Source of the DNA: Limonium bicolor
Lineage: Eukaryota; Streptophyta; Magnoliopsida; Caryophyllales; Plumbaginaceae
NCBI GenBank assembly: GCA_023374045.1
Contig: CM041776.1
Location: 477,947,375 to 478,011,374 of the forward strand
Direction: 5' to 3'
DNA length: 64,000 nt
The position numbers and the translations under genes are program-made. The notes under the pieces are model-generated. The model made no database searches. It saw only the letters and a list, made by a program, of their open reading frames with translations, and was not told the DNA's origin. The stretch's first letter is position 1. Each line of letters starts with the position of its first letter. Shown here in pieces: positions 36,462-49,327 of this stretch.

Positions 36462-36668
36462 GTTTCCCCCTTGTTGCTGATGATAGCAAACCTCCGTGAA
36501 TCCCGATTGAGTCAATCCTGAAATGAGAACAAAACACAAAGAACTAGGGGAACCGACCCTGTCAAAGTTCCCCCTTAATAGCAGCAGTAGCAGTTGAGTT
36601 CAAAGACTCCATTTAGGTTCCCCCTTAATCGTAGAGGGACTCCAGGCAAGCAGATATTGAATAGGCAG
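36462..36668 (-). other. Copia 3' internal stub with repeated PPT-like tracts
   Basis: AACAAGGGGGAAAC (minus strand, 36462-36475) is the PPT. Two similar tracts, TTAAGGGGGAAC, recur near 36567 and 36617. No coding sequence remains. Confidence 0.5.
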
Positions 36669-37044
36669 TGTAACGGGCATAATAAGGTATAATATTATAA
36701 GCAGTTATAGTACTAGACCACACGGTCCAGCTGTGAGCCTCGATTTTAAACCCTATCCTATGTTGATTAGATTGTTTGGGATCTAGTCGGGCTTTAGGTC
36801 CACCTATAACCTAAGTTTAATAACTATGCCATATAACATTAATTATTAAAACCTAAGCTAGCTCACTGGAACCTATTATGAGTCGCCACCTAATTTTTAC
36901 CTAGATCAAATTAGGAAAGGAGAGTTCGGGTTCGGGGGCTTGGTATACAACTTATTTAGGGTTCAATTACTTTCATTACCCCTAGAAGTCGTTTTTCCTC
37001 TACTTAGTTTAGTTACGGCTTATTACGAGTCGTTTTAACCTAAG
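36669..37044 (-). repeat. Tat-like LTR, left part, split by element B
   Basis: Continues at 60783 after removal of element B; both junctions carry CTAAG (37040-37044, 60783-60787). It contains GGTGGCGACTC on the minus strand (about 36880-36890), a motif common near the LTR/PBS junction of Tat-lineage elements. The left boundary was not determined. Confidence 0.5.
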
Positions 37045-37702
37045 TGAAATACCCCAAACCTTGATATGTGGTTTAAATATTAAACTATGGTATATAAAGG
37101 CTAAAACGTGCCTTAGAGACATCAGTGAACAATTTAAACCATAGTAAATGCAATAAAGCACTAAGATACAGTTCGAGCAAAAACATGCTCTAAGCTAGGA
37201 GTGAACTTGGTTAGGACCCAAAGAGCCTACCAAGACTTAATGATATTCAATTATGATTTAATAAGGCTAATTAAGCCCTTAGGAAACCTTGGTAGACAGT
37301 TAAACCAAATAAAACATAAGAATATACCTTAAAGTCAATAAGAGCAAAAATGTGCTCTAAGCTTGGGATAAATTTGTATAAGACCTAATGGTCATACCTC
37401 TACCTTATAAATATGTTAATGAACATATTAAATCAATTACCAAAGAAAACCAAGCTTGGAAACAAGTTAAAACACAAAAAGTGCTTTAAGGAGTCTTAAA
37501 GCACGTTTTTGAAAAATTGTCTTGTAAATGAGTTTTGAATGGCTAAATGTCCATCATTACTCTTTAATTAACATGTGTACTATATAGTATCACATTTGGA
37601 AGAATATATCAATGGGAAATCAAAAATTTCACATCTACGTGCCTTGTTTTAGTGAATAGTAACTATTATAAGCTAGTTTGTAACATATGATATTATAAGT
37701 TA
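37045..37702 (+). repeat. Element B 5' LTR, truncated
   Basis: Matches 56259-56916 nearly base for base, then breaks at ATTATAAGTTA. The following bases match internal sequence about 45 bp beyond the PBS in element C. About 3.9 kb of LTR and the PBS have been lost in one internal deletion. Confidence 0.9.
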
Positions 37703-40141
37703 ACTATTACCGAGCTTAGGAAGTACCGAGTTAGGATTTTAGTACTTTGGGTTAAGGGTTGAGTGATAGCGTGAGAGATACGCTAGTTAGGAGTAACCAG
37801 TGTGTACTGGAAACCTGCAGTATCCAACCCGCCCTCCACAATCCCTGTTTTATAACTTGGGAAACAACGCCAGAGAGATGGAAGTCCACTCTTACTCGGG
37901 AATACCCGATCTGGCTGTTATTAAGTACCTCTAAAGGTATGGAAGACCTGTCATATGGTAGATCCCGAAAACTGGGAATCCCGGAGACGGTTTCCATCTG
38001 AACAATGTTAACCGCATTTAATAGCGGAGAATGAAGAATTTTGTGTATAAGAGAATAGAATTTCCGACAACCTGGGTCGACATGCAGAGCAGTCGAGAAT
38101 AACCAGCTTGCAACGCACCGACCGTGCAACAGGCAAGAAGTGGATTAATGAAACCCGAGACGAGTGTCTACGGAACCACAGTAGTTAAATGATACACCAA
38201 CGGTATACCAACCGACAAAGGAACTACAACGTAGTGCCCAAACAAGAGACAAGTCTCAGTAACCACGACAAATACGTGGAACGGGCTACGAAGAGGAAAC
38301 AATACAAAAGAAAAGGGGGTCTCCCAGAATGGGAAACACCCTAGTTAATGATTATCATGTGAAGACAGTGAGAAGTCACCTAGAGGAGTTATTATCAAGA
38401 CAGTAAGATCAGTGAGGGCCAACAACGCCACTGATGACAGTGCGGGTAAGAACAATACCGCAACCGGTAAGTGTTGAACCGATAGCCAGTTAGCATGGCG
38501 CACTTGCCATGGCAAGTGCTGCTATAACAGGGCTGTTCGGGGAAATTTTAACAAATACGAAGTACTTGGTAAAGTTCCATGAAGTTAAGTGTGGAAGGGC
38601 CTGTTAGCCTAACCACTGTAACTGGAAGTACACCAGTCAGCAAGAAGCTAGACTTGGTTAAGGTAAGAAGATGTTGTGAAACCATGAAATTTTTTCTTTA
38701 AACTCAGATTTATTTCAAACTCTTTTCTTTTCAAAACCAAATTTTCTTTCAAACCCATACTCATTTTCTACCTTCTTTTAAAAACCAAACCAGAGGACCT
38801 ACACCGGCCTCAGTGCCACACAGTAGGTAAGTTATACCCAGTTTACTTTTGAATAACCGGAAAGGAAACCGGTAAACCCAAGGGTAACAACCCGAGGGAG
38901 TGGATTGAGTTCATGGTAATACAACAGTGGAGAGACCTTCCCATGATTAAGTTCGGGAAGCACAGAATGAATATTGTCACAGGACAATATAAGGGAGTTG
39001 ACAACAGAATACTTCACCTAGGCGTGTGACGGACACTACGAGTGTACCAACTGAAATGTGGGACGACCGCACTCTGATAGGAGCTTGTGGGCCTGACAGA
39101 CCTACTTATGGGTTAGTTGGGTAAGTAGTAATGTATCAGTAGGGTACCCCACATATGTATACGAGTAGAGTCCGAAACACGGGAAGTAGTCGACTCTGTA
39201 CTACGGTTAGCAGTATAAGTCAAACAAGAGCTAAAGATTACAAGGAATGGTTGAAGTAAAGGAACTCAGTTAAGTTAACGAGACTAAAGGAATTAGTGAA
39301 TTCCTTTCAAGGAAATGTTTAAGAGTCAGGAGGTGCGAAGTGCACTAACTGTAATGTAAAGACATCGTATATGTCTTAAGGATCCTCAGGGATAAACATG
39401 ATAGCTGGAACGGAGACCCAGCCTATGCATGGCAAGGCAGATGCCTAATGTGGACACATTAATGTGCAATGAACGGGATGAAACTCCCAGAATGAGTACC
39501 TACACTACCAGGAAATGTTGATCTTCACGGAAGAAGATAATAAGCCAGTTAAGAACGCAAACGGCGTGGCTAACGGAATGTACCAATAAGTGTGAACCAG
39601 ATGTAAAGGCATAACTTAACAACACCCAGGAGCAATCCTTGAAGGGTGTTCGCATCAACAATTGTTGCATGAAATGACGTGACAGAAACACGAGGGTTAA
39701 AACTAACACCCAGTTTAGACATAAGTTGTCAGGAGATGGACTGACAATCCTAAGAGGCATCCCATGAAAGGAAACGTGATGCAACGACCTTGTCATGGAG
39801 CTCAATATAATATCTAAACCACGTAATGTTGTACAGAGAAGTACATGTATGTGGACAGCCTACAATGAGTGCAGCTCTAGGCAATGAGGCTTATGAGCCA
39901 CAAATAAGGTGTGATATGTAAATTTGATTGATTGCAGAAGTTTATCTTGTATAAGTGAATAGAGTGGTAAACGAACCACTGCATTAAGAGTGGGGATACC
40001 TCTCAATATATTGTGAGACCGCAGGAGCGGTAGTTATGTGTACCAAGTTCAAGAAATATGTTAAGGATGGACAATATTATTATTATTTGAGAGCAGTTAG
40101 TTTAGTAGTATGTGTGCATAAAGTGAAGCGCCGAGCTGAAT
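37703..40141 (+). other. Element B internal region, left part
   Basis: Non-coding. Collinear with the reverse complement of C (about 49280 down to 46890). It includes the palindrome at 38500, a pyrimidine/purine-skewed tract near 38695-38790, and ends at the TGAAT target site of C. Confidence 0.8.
38500..38519. other. Perfect 20-bp palindrome, element B
   Basis: GCACTTGCCATGGCAAGTGC, perfectly self-complementary. The identical sequence is in C at 48533-48552, and a near copy is in A. Confidence 0.9.
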
Positions 40142-43100
40142 TGTAACACCCCAACTACTAGCAACACCCTTAACAATACCTTGCAGCGGAAATCATAACT
40201 CATAACATAACTTAACTCCTTGGTGTTACACGCCGTTAGCCACCCACGTGGCTAACAAGGCTAACATACTTACATTGTACCGGTCTGATGAACTAAACTC
40301 CCGAGCAACTACACATAATCCCATTCCATGTCCAACAATCATTATGCACTTACATTACAACTGTACCGAGTATTAACAAGCTAATGCCGACAACAATTTC
40401 GGTCTTACTACTCCTACAATACATAAGCATTTAAATGAACTGTCCGTATGCAACTAACAACCCCGTCCCACTCTCGAACGGCTGCCAGCTCCATAATACC
40501 TGAAAAGTATGGGGGCCCCCAAAGGGGGTCAGCACCTTTGCTGGTATGGTAATCCCGCAGCCCGCATGCTACCGGGCCACGCACAACTATTTGTCGTCTT
40601 AGCATGCGGTTGATTTTATTTCAAACATGCACAAACTCACACGTATCATGCTTATAAGCAAACCTCCATTAATAGGGCACAAACACAAATTAGCACACAC
40701 ACTCAATTACAACACACTTCACTGTATAACATACTCAACTTAATTTCTCTCCTCTGAGAGGATATAACTCTACTTAGGGAATGCCGGGGTGATATAAGCC
40801 CGAGCACAACATACATACATTTCCTTTACTTGAGTGGCGGCCTCACATAGGACCGATCACAACATACATAATTTCCCCCTAACTCCAATAGTGATGAGGT
40901 AGGTAAGCCTTGGTTAAGCTTGTGGGTGGTTGTAATTCCAGGAGGAAGAACAGCCGTAACATAACAAAGAGGGAGTCGAAGCGAACTTAGGCATCGACAC
41001 CCTACCAACATTATACATAATTTCCCTCCTAGCCCGATGTGGAGGTCGGGTAGGTAAGCTTTGGCTAAGCTAGTGGGAGGTCGAACATCCAAGAAGGATA
41101 AACAACCCTAACATAACAGAATGGGAGTTAACTCACATATATACATCAACTCCCAAACAACACGCGTGACCGGAACAACCGGATTCCTCTCCATACATAA
41201 CATATACTTAATAGTTAGAGGTTCCCTTATGGAACTTACCACATACATACATCACATAGTGTTATTAACTCGGTTAGACACATATGGGGAGTAATATCCC
41301 CTTTTAACAAACATGAATAACTGTATCCAATAACAACAACAACATATCCAACAAGTCACATACACCACTCATAATAACAACATACACTAACGCACGGATA
41401 GTCGTAGTTAGAACGTTCCCATGGGTTGGGACGTTTATTCCGAATACCGATCTCTTATGTGAACCTAAAGTCGGTTAACTATTATTTAACACATAACTAA
41501 GGTTAAGCGGTATCGGAATTAATTACGCCACAATAATGAATTACTGTAAACTCATTTCATGCTTTATCTTGCAAGGTGGCAAACACACAGAAAAACACAT
41601 TGGCATACAAGCCGGTGTAATCCGGTAGGACACAGGTTGCAAGAAAACCATACCTTTCACCATGGGTTTATCTTTACCCGGGGTTCTCATGCTCCTCGGT
41701 TCATACTTGTTCCTCATGTCACACTCTTGAACCACTATTTACATGTCAAATGGTTTAATTAATATTAAGGTGTTACGGTAGGTACGTAATTGCTACTCTC
41801 CCGTACTTACCCCGTTATCCCATTTTTTTCGGTTTAACTTTGTGTACTTAAACTCACAACTTTCTCAATCATTTCCAACACTTGTTTACACTTCTTAGGA
41901 ACTTTAAAAGTCACCAAACAAGCCCTTAACAACATCCAAAATCATTACCCATCAATCCCCCCATCATTAGAAGGTTGAAGCACACTCATAGAGCAAAATG
42001 GAGTTCAAAAGATTTTCGGTCATTTTCAAATCAAAATATACCTAAACATATGCCAAAACATGTCAAAACAGATAGTACTCGAAAAGAGGAATCCAACGCC
42101 GCAAACGGCACTCAAAACGGAGTTCAAACGAAAAAGTTATGCAAAAACAAAGGTTGGTCCGAACATGCGTCCGACCTTGCATGTTCGGACATAAGTCGAG
42201 AGTTCTGAAAATTCTCCGTCGTATGATGTCCGAACTTCAATGTTCGGACACATGTTAGGACATACCGAAAACTGCAAAATCCATTACGGAAAACAACTAG
42301 AACCAAGCCACAAATCCCCCACAAGACATACATAACTTATAGTAGCAAAATAGCCCATCGGAAACACGTTTCCACGGGGTTTTAACGCATCATACACACA
42401 TTAAAATCTACCAAAAACATCACCAAATCAAGGAGTCAAAACACTCATTTTCTACCAAAATTTTGCCATAACCTCCCCATAAACCTTACATGTCCATCCT
42501 CATCATTTTACCATCAAAACACAACCTCTACATTCCTAATCTAGCCACACCCTTTCAAGGGTCTTAAACAACACATAACAATTCCTCAAATCCCATCACA
42601 ACAACATAATCACCAAACTCCATAACCATAATACCAATCACAAACTTAACACAATTGGCTCTTAAGGCCCTCAATTCAACTATCAATTTACAAACTCTTC
42701 TAGCATCAACTAAACACATTACAATATAGTTTTCACTCCACACATTTGGGTTCATTAATTTGTTTACCCATCCCAAACAACTTAAACAATTACGACAAGG
42801 TTTAAGGTGGATTCCTTACCTTAATTTCACAAGTTTCCTTAATTCTCCTCTTGCTCCATATCTTCTCCAAAATCGGTTAAGAGGGCATGGAGTTTCCAAA
42901 CTCCATCCCAACATTCGAGAACACAAAACACACTCAATTAATCATCTAAACCCTTGGAATATTTCAATTCAATCAAAGGGCTAGAACACAAGGTTAGGGT
43001 TTACCTTTGTGAAGCTTTCAAGAGGGATTTTCACCCTTGAATCAAGAGGGGAACTTCTCCACCATTGAAGGATCAATTTGGAGCTCAAGAACAAGGAGAA

Positions 43101-44119
43101 AACAAGGTATCAAAAATGGTGAAAAATTGATTACACCAAGAGTTGAAGGAAAAATGACTTTCCCTTGGAAATTTTTACCTTAGAAGGAGAGGAGACTCCA
43201 AGCTTCTCATTGGTGCCATTTTCTCTTCAAATGGGGAAAACCCATGGAGATGAAACTCATCCTTTTGCAATTCCGAAAAGAGGGAAAGGTAGAGGAGGAT
43301 GAGGAGAGTTCAAATATGTAATTTGTTTTGTATTTGGAGCTTGGAGTTGGCTAGAGCATGAGGAGGAAGATGAGAAGCCATGGAAGGAGAGGGGAGAGCT
43401 TCACAATCGGCTGCAACCAGGAGGGAGAAGAAAGAAATCGCAGAGAAGAAAGAAAAGGAGGAAAGAGAAGAGGGGAAAAAGAAATAAAGGAAGGAGAGGA
43501 GGAGAGAGGGGTATAAGTGGTCCCTCTATTTTTTGACTTAATTAATTTGTTAACTAGTCTTGTGTGAGTGAGCTGTTTACATTAATAAAACCAGCCCACT
43601 ACTGTAAACATGCTGGAGCATTTTTGTTTTTAACAGAAAACGCTCGTTTATTTACCCGGTTTAGCACTATTCACTAACCGGGACCGTTTTCCGGAATTTT
43701 CTCATTCCTTTAATTTTAATGGTTATTAACCTCCCATTAATGTTTAATTATTGTTACAAAATCAACTATTATTTTTACGGGGTCATTTAACTGTTTAAGG
43801 TCACGTTTTCGGGTTTTCTCGAAAAACGCGCTTTAAGACTCCGTTAGCGTTTTAACGCATTATTTGAATCCGTTTTCTTCCGGAATTTTTCTCACATGTT
43901 CTTAATGTATAATTAAGGTATAAAAATATATTTATAACCCTAATAAAGGTTATTTACCTCCCAAAATAATTAAATACGTGTTTTCACGTTTTGTGACTTT
44001 TACGCATTTTCTTTTTCTTTTTGGTTTTCATTTCTTCACCAATGATCTTAAGGACTTAATTAGCCTTAGAAAATTATTATTACATAATTAATTAACGCAT
44101 TAAGGTTTGGGGTATTTCA
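40142..44119 (-). repeat. Element C 3' LTR (3978 bp)
   Basis: Minus-strand start TGAAATACCCC, end GGGGTGTTACA. Contains two hairpins about 1.9 kb in: arms GTCCGAACATG/CATGTTCGGAC (42157-42190) and TGTCCGAAC/GTTCGGACA (42227-42250). A CT-rich candidate leader lies near 43400-43510 on the minus strand. Confidence 0.95.
42157..42250 (-). repeat. Pair of GTCCGAAC hairpins in the C LTR
   Basis: Two inverted repeats with 11-bp and 9-bp perfect arms and loops of 12 and 6 bases. They are placed in the LTR middle like the arrays of A and B. The other LTR copy is at 51329-51422. Confidence 0.8.
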
Positions 44120-44134
44120 ATCTACCCCCCTTAA
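44120..44134 (-). other. Element C polypurine tract
   Basis: TTAAGGGGGGTAGAT on the minus strand, immediately before the 3' LTR. Confidence 0.85.
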
Positions 44135-44246
44135 AAGAACTTCGTCCTCGAAGTTCACACTTCCCTAGCGTCATTTGAATTAGAATACGGGAATTACTTG
44201 TAACATAAAACTTCTATAACAAGCATACTTTACATCACAACCACTC

Positions 44247-44517
44247 GACTGATGGTCCGGGTAACACATGCACATCCATACATAACATACTTACATGGTA
44301 ACCTCGAACTCAATGGTCCGGGTACTTTATCAACATTGTACCAACATAACAATCCCTTAGACTCTTAGGTCTGGGTAACATAACAACATTTCGACTCGTA
44401 GGTCCTGATAACATAACATTCTTTAGACACATAGGTCTTGATAACATAACACCTTTAGACACGTGGTCTAAGTAACATAACACTTCCGGAATTCAATCAC
44501 ATTAGGACTCAAGGTCC
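44247..44517 (-). repeat. Ladder of short GAC/GTC hairpins before the 3' PPT, element C
   Basis: About six or seven short inverted repeats, roughly 35-60 bp apart, with ATAACATAACA-type spacers. Examples are AGAC..GTCT at 44359-44372, 44425-44438 and 44457-44469, GAC..GTC at 44247 and 44393, and GGAC..GTCC at 44505-44517. The outer base pair changes from A-T to G-C with pairing kept. B has an equivalent ladder at 55907-56136. Confidence 0.7.
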
Positions 44518-45069
44518 AAAATAAAAATTATTACACATACCACACAACATGTCATAGCATGTATATCAACCAGAAATTCTTTTTCCATCTCTTCATGAGT
44601 TCGAGACCCATGTAGAGTACATATACACTGTGATCCCACAGAACCGGTCGCGATGGACACTCTGGTCCCCGTTCCTTTGGGAGATCAAAACAATTGCATA
44701 CATCTTTAAAATATACTTCCCATGTCACCGGTCCGAAGACAAAGGCTCGTACGTCCTCAGCTCGTGAGCAAGTAATACGAAAATACTCTATATGAGGTTA
44801 AGTATAATGAAATCCTTTATTGGAAGGATACAAGTTGAAAATCCTTTACAGGGTCACCTAAAGGTAGTCCTTCCTTTGAAAATACCACTTAAGAATCTTA
44901 AAAATATTTATTGAAGTTTTGAAAATACCAATTGAAAATTTGAAACCACCAATTGAAAATTCTTTTGAAAACTCAATACAACTCCAAGTCCAATTTATTG
45001 CTAACCGCATCTTATTCTTGGTGTGATTATTCGTGACCACTTATAGGGAGTTTCAAGAATCATCCAACC

Positions 45070-45088
45070 CTGATGTGATCAGCATCAG
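45070..45088. other. Conserved 19-bp inverted repeat, element C
   Basis: Same CTGATGTGATCAGCATCAG as in A, within a conserved ~150-bp block. Confidence 0.75.
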
Positions 45089-45696
45089 TGTTGAACTATC
45101 TTTCCACCCCAATTTGTGTTCGGCTTCCCTTGATCTCATGATAATAAAGTTTCACCTCTCACTTCATTTTCAAACAACAACTAATTCAAGCATGTACCAT
45201 TTTCTATCTTTTAATCCATCTAGTCGTAATCATTACATCTCCAAGGGTGGAACTGTGTCCATCAATCATCTTCCAGATTTATATTAAATCAAGTTACCTA
45301 GGGAATTTAATTCTCACTAGGTTCTACATTGGTGTCATACCTCTTCCTAAATCACAATACTGTATATATACATATATCCATATATATATTTTTTTTATCA
45401 AAATATAATACACAATATTACATTTGGTATCATATGAACATATACTGTCGGGGTTTTAGTTCCCCGGGAGTTTTTCTACTCCCTTATACTTATACTTTCA
45501 CACACATCCGTTGACACAATAAACACACTTATCACAAAGGTATTCGCATCTTCTGTGTGTAATTACCACAATTAACCATGAATGAATGTGTATGTTTATG
45601 TAACACACACACCAATCATCAAAACAAATTATTGTGTGCTATGCACACCATAGTTCACGTACACTTGTACAGTAAAAGACACTAAGTGGTTCTGCG

Positions 45697-45717
45697 CTCT
45701 ACCCCCCTTAAAAGGGA
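45697..45717 (-). other. Internal second polypurine tract, element C
   Basis: TTTTAAGGGGGGTAGAG on the minus strand, about 1.56 kb upstream of the terminal PPT. Confidence 0.75.
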
Positions 45718-46449
45718 TTACGCCCACGTAATCAATCAGTTAATCACTGGTTTAGAACATTCTACCGTCATGAAGTGTTTTATCTCCACGCGGTTTATTA
45801 CACAATGTGTTCTGGTTTGAGGATCTTAGCCATATTGGCGGTTTAGTCCCTAACCAAGAATTCTCATTAGAGTTTATTTTAACTCTTAACTGGTTTCGAT
45901 TCTGGCCTGTGAGGCTATAGGCGTTGATAACTAGCCATCCACTCATGTTCACTACGTACATCCAACACTTGAATCGCTGGCTCACTAGTTTCTGCTGCGC
46001 GACTCTTGACAATTGAGAGCTTAGTTTGCCCCATACATCGTCCTTACTGTATTGTACATCCCCGATTATCACCTTTATCTTGGTAATAATGGTTTCTCAA
46101 CCGACGCGTGGTATCACCTACCATGAGCGAACTCGGTGAGTTACAAACTTTCTATTCATTTCTATGATAACTTACTGTATTCCACACTGATTTACTTAAT
46201 TTCTTCCGACTTACTGTCGGTTACGTTTGAGCTACTACCTGTTGTGTAGTACTCTGTCGGTTATTCCCAACACTTGAGGTATATTCCATACCGATGTTTA
46301 ATAATCGGGTTACTGTAGTCACTTATGCCAACTTGAGTACCCTTTGATTGGTACGACCGTGCTCATCTTATGTATCGGTTTTATCACACCATAAGTCTTT
46401 GTTCTTCCATCACATTTAACATTTCCCAAACTTCCTAGCTATCTCACTC

Positions 46450-46545
46450 GATCATTACTGCACAAGGGCAATACCAAAACACTCAGTCCTACAGAGTGCA
46501 GAGGCGTAAACTCCTGACAGTAAATCTCTTATGCGATTGCAATAG
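46450..46545 (-). other. Conserved mid-element block, element C
   Basis: Counterpart of 21560-21645 in A and 54070-54165 in B, including ACACTCAGTC..ACAGAGTGCAGAGGCGTAAAC. Confidence 0.75.
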
Positions 46546-48532
46546 GAATTCACACTGGGTTCCTTATCACATAGTATCGACTACTGGCTTATTGCCCAGT
46601 CTGTTTAACATCACCACTTACTTGTATGTCCATTGAGTTTCACTCATAACTGGTCTCATTTACCACATTACTAATTAACAATACTTATGCAACGGTCGCT
46701 TACTGCACACCGTGCGGTTACTCATTGTATAACCTTAACTTATACTGCATCCGCTATTATATTAGCTTCCGCCGTTACACTGTGTTTCGCCACTTCGTTG
46801 GCCGACTGCTGAACACGCTATTGTTTTTGAGTCTTTATGCTCTTTGAGCGTTGTTCATTACGCATTTAGCATCACACACATATGGTGGTTGCTATTAGAC
46901 TTATTACTCTTGGCGGTCTCCACAACTGGTACAAACACCTCTTTTCGATTTATTCCTGCTCACATCATTCTTGGGTAATAACAACATGGTCAACTCTTAA
47001 CCTATTTCTTAAACTTAGTTCACATAACTACCGCCGTTGCGGTCTCACAGTATCAAGAGGTATCCCCACTCTCAAAGCGGTGGTTCGTTATCCGCTTTAC
47101 TTACTCATATAACATAAACTTCTGTGATCAATAGCCTTTTGTTAACACATTCTACTTGTGGCTTATAAGCCTTATCGCCTCGAGCTCTGCTCGTTGTAGG
47201 CCGTTCACACACATTTACTTTTCGAACAATATTACACGGCTCATAAGTTGCATTGAGCTCCGTGACAAGGTCGTTATTCCTTTCATGGTATGCCCCTTCA
47301 AGGATGTCAGACTTCGTCCTGACGACTTACGCTTAAACTGGGGGTTGGTTTCAACCCTTGTGTTTCTATCATGTTATCTCATTCGACCATTGTTGATCCA
47401 ATCACCCTTTTAAGGACAGTTCCTGGGTGTTACTAGGTTATGCCATTACATCTGGCTTGCACTTATTGGTATGTTCAACTTACTACTTCGCCCTGCGTTC
47501 TTTGCTGGGTTAATTATTATTTCCAATGAGATTGATATCTCCTTAGTTTAAGTAATCATTCTGGGAGTCTCACCCCGATCATTGCACATTAGCGTATCCA
47601 TAGTAGGCATCTGCCTCACCATATGTAGGCTGGGTACTTACTCCAGCTATTACGTTCATCCTTCAGGATTCTTAAGACATGTGCGATGTCTTTACTTACT
47701 AACCAGTGCACTTCGCACTTGTTCACCTTTAACCATTTCCTTAAAATAAACTTACTAGTTCCTTTAGTCTCCTTAACTTAACGGGGTTCCTTTGTTGCAA
47801 CCATTCGATGTAATCCGTTGCTCTTGTTTAACTTTTACTGCGGACCGTAGTATGGAGTCGACTACTTCCCGTGTTCCAGACTCCACTCGTATACATACGT
47901 GGGGTATCCTACTGATACATTGCTACTTACCTGACTACCCCATAAGAAGGTTTGTCAGGCCCACAAGCTCCTATCGGAGTGCGGTCGTCCCACATTACTG
48001 TTGGTACACTCGTAGTGTCCGTCACACGCCTAGGTGAAATATTCTGTTGTCAACTCCTCTTATATTATCCTGTGATAATATGCATTCCATGCTTCCCGAA
48101 CTTACTCAAGGGAAGTGTATCCACTGTTGTATTATTATGAACTCCATCCATTCCCTCGGGTTGTTACCCTTGGGTTTACCGGTTTCCGTCTGGTTATTTA
48201 AAGTGACTGGGTAGAACTTACCTACCATGTGGCACTGAGGCCGGCGTAGGTCTTCTGGTTTGGTTTAAAAGAAGGTTAGAAATAGAAGGGTTTGAAAGAA
48301 AATTTGGTTTTGAAAAGAGTTTGAAAATAATTTTAGGTTGAAGAAAAATTTTCGTGGTTTTACAACGTTTCAAGCCTTATCCAAGTCTAGCTTCTTGCTG
48401 ACTGGTACATTTCTAAGTACAGAGGTCAGGCTATTAAGCCCTTCCACGGTTATGATAATCCCACTTAACTTCATGGTACTTTACTAAGTACCGCTAGTTG
48501 TTTAAAATTTTCCGTACAGCCTTGTTATAGCA

Positions 48533-48552
48533 GCACTTGCCATGGCAAGTGC
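48533..48552. other. Perfect 20-bp palindrome, element C
   Basis: GCACTTGCCATGGCAAGTGC, 759 bases from the PBS and identical to B. Confidence 0.9.
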
Positions 48553-49310
48553 GCCATACAATCTGGTTATCAGTTCAATACACATTGATGCGGTACTGCT
48601 TTCCCCCGCTCTAACATCAGTGGCCTTGCTGGCCCTGCTTGATCTTACAGTCTCAACTACAATTTTCTGGGTACTTCTCACTGTCTTCACATGCTAACCA
48701 TTAACTAGGGTGTTTTCCCATTCTGGGTGACCCCTTTCTACTTGGTATTGCATCCTCCTCGTACTACGTTGTAGTTCTTTGATCGGTTGCTATACCGTCG
48801 GTGTATTAGTCAACTTGTAGTCCCGTAGACATTCGTCTCGGGTTTCATTACCTCGCTCCTTGCCTGTTGCACGCTTGGTGCGTTGCAAGCTGGTTGTCCT
48901 CGACTGCTCCGCATGTCGACCCAGGGTGCTGGAAATTCCATTCTCTTATGCATAAGATTCTTCACTTTTCGCTGACTCATACGGCAGACATTGTTAACTG
49001 GAGACCGTCTTCGGGATTCACACCTTTCGGAATCTACCGTATGACAGGTTCCCCGTACTTATAGGGACATTTAATAACAGCCAGATCGGGAATTCCCGAG
49101 TAAGAGAGGATTTCCATCTCTCTGGCGTTCTTCCCAAGTTATATAATAGGGTTTGTGGAGGGCGGGATGGATACTGTAGGTATCCAGTACACACTGGTGT
49201 TCCCTAACTGGCGTACTTCTCACGCTATCACTCAACCCTTAACCCAAAGTACTAAACTCTTAACTCGGTACTTCCTAAACTCGGTATTTCAGTCATCGGA
49301 GCGATACTTC

Positions 49311-49322
49311 GCTCTGATACCA
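49311..49322 (-). other. Element C primer-binding site (tRNA-iMet type)
   Basis: TGGTATCAGAGC on the minus strand, five bases from the LTR edge at 49328. Confidence 0.9.
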
Positions 49323-49327
49323 CTTTT

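Larger units (their letters stand above)
44135..49310 (-). other. Element C internal region, non-coding
   Basis: No retroviral motif and no ORF above about 110 codons. It is collinear with the B internal region over most of its length and shares shorter blocks with A. Separate entries list the structured parts. Confidence 0.8.

Noticed and set aside
36870..36900. GGTGGCGACTC as a Tat-type PBS marking an LTR end
   Set aside because: The bases after it do not continue as the usual PBS, and the adjacent LTR already has its PPT on the other side, so it would need a tandem element. Kept only as a lineage hint.
42564..42776. Small ORFs repeated in both C LTRs
   Set aside because: They recur only because the LTR is duplicated and differ between copies by frameshift (51699-51938).
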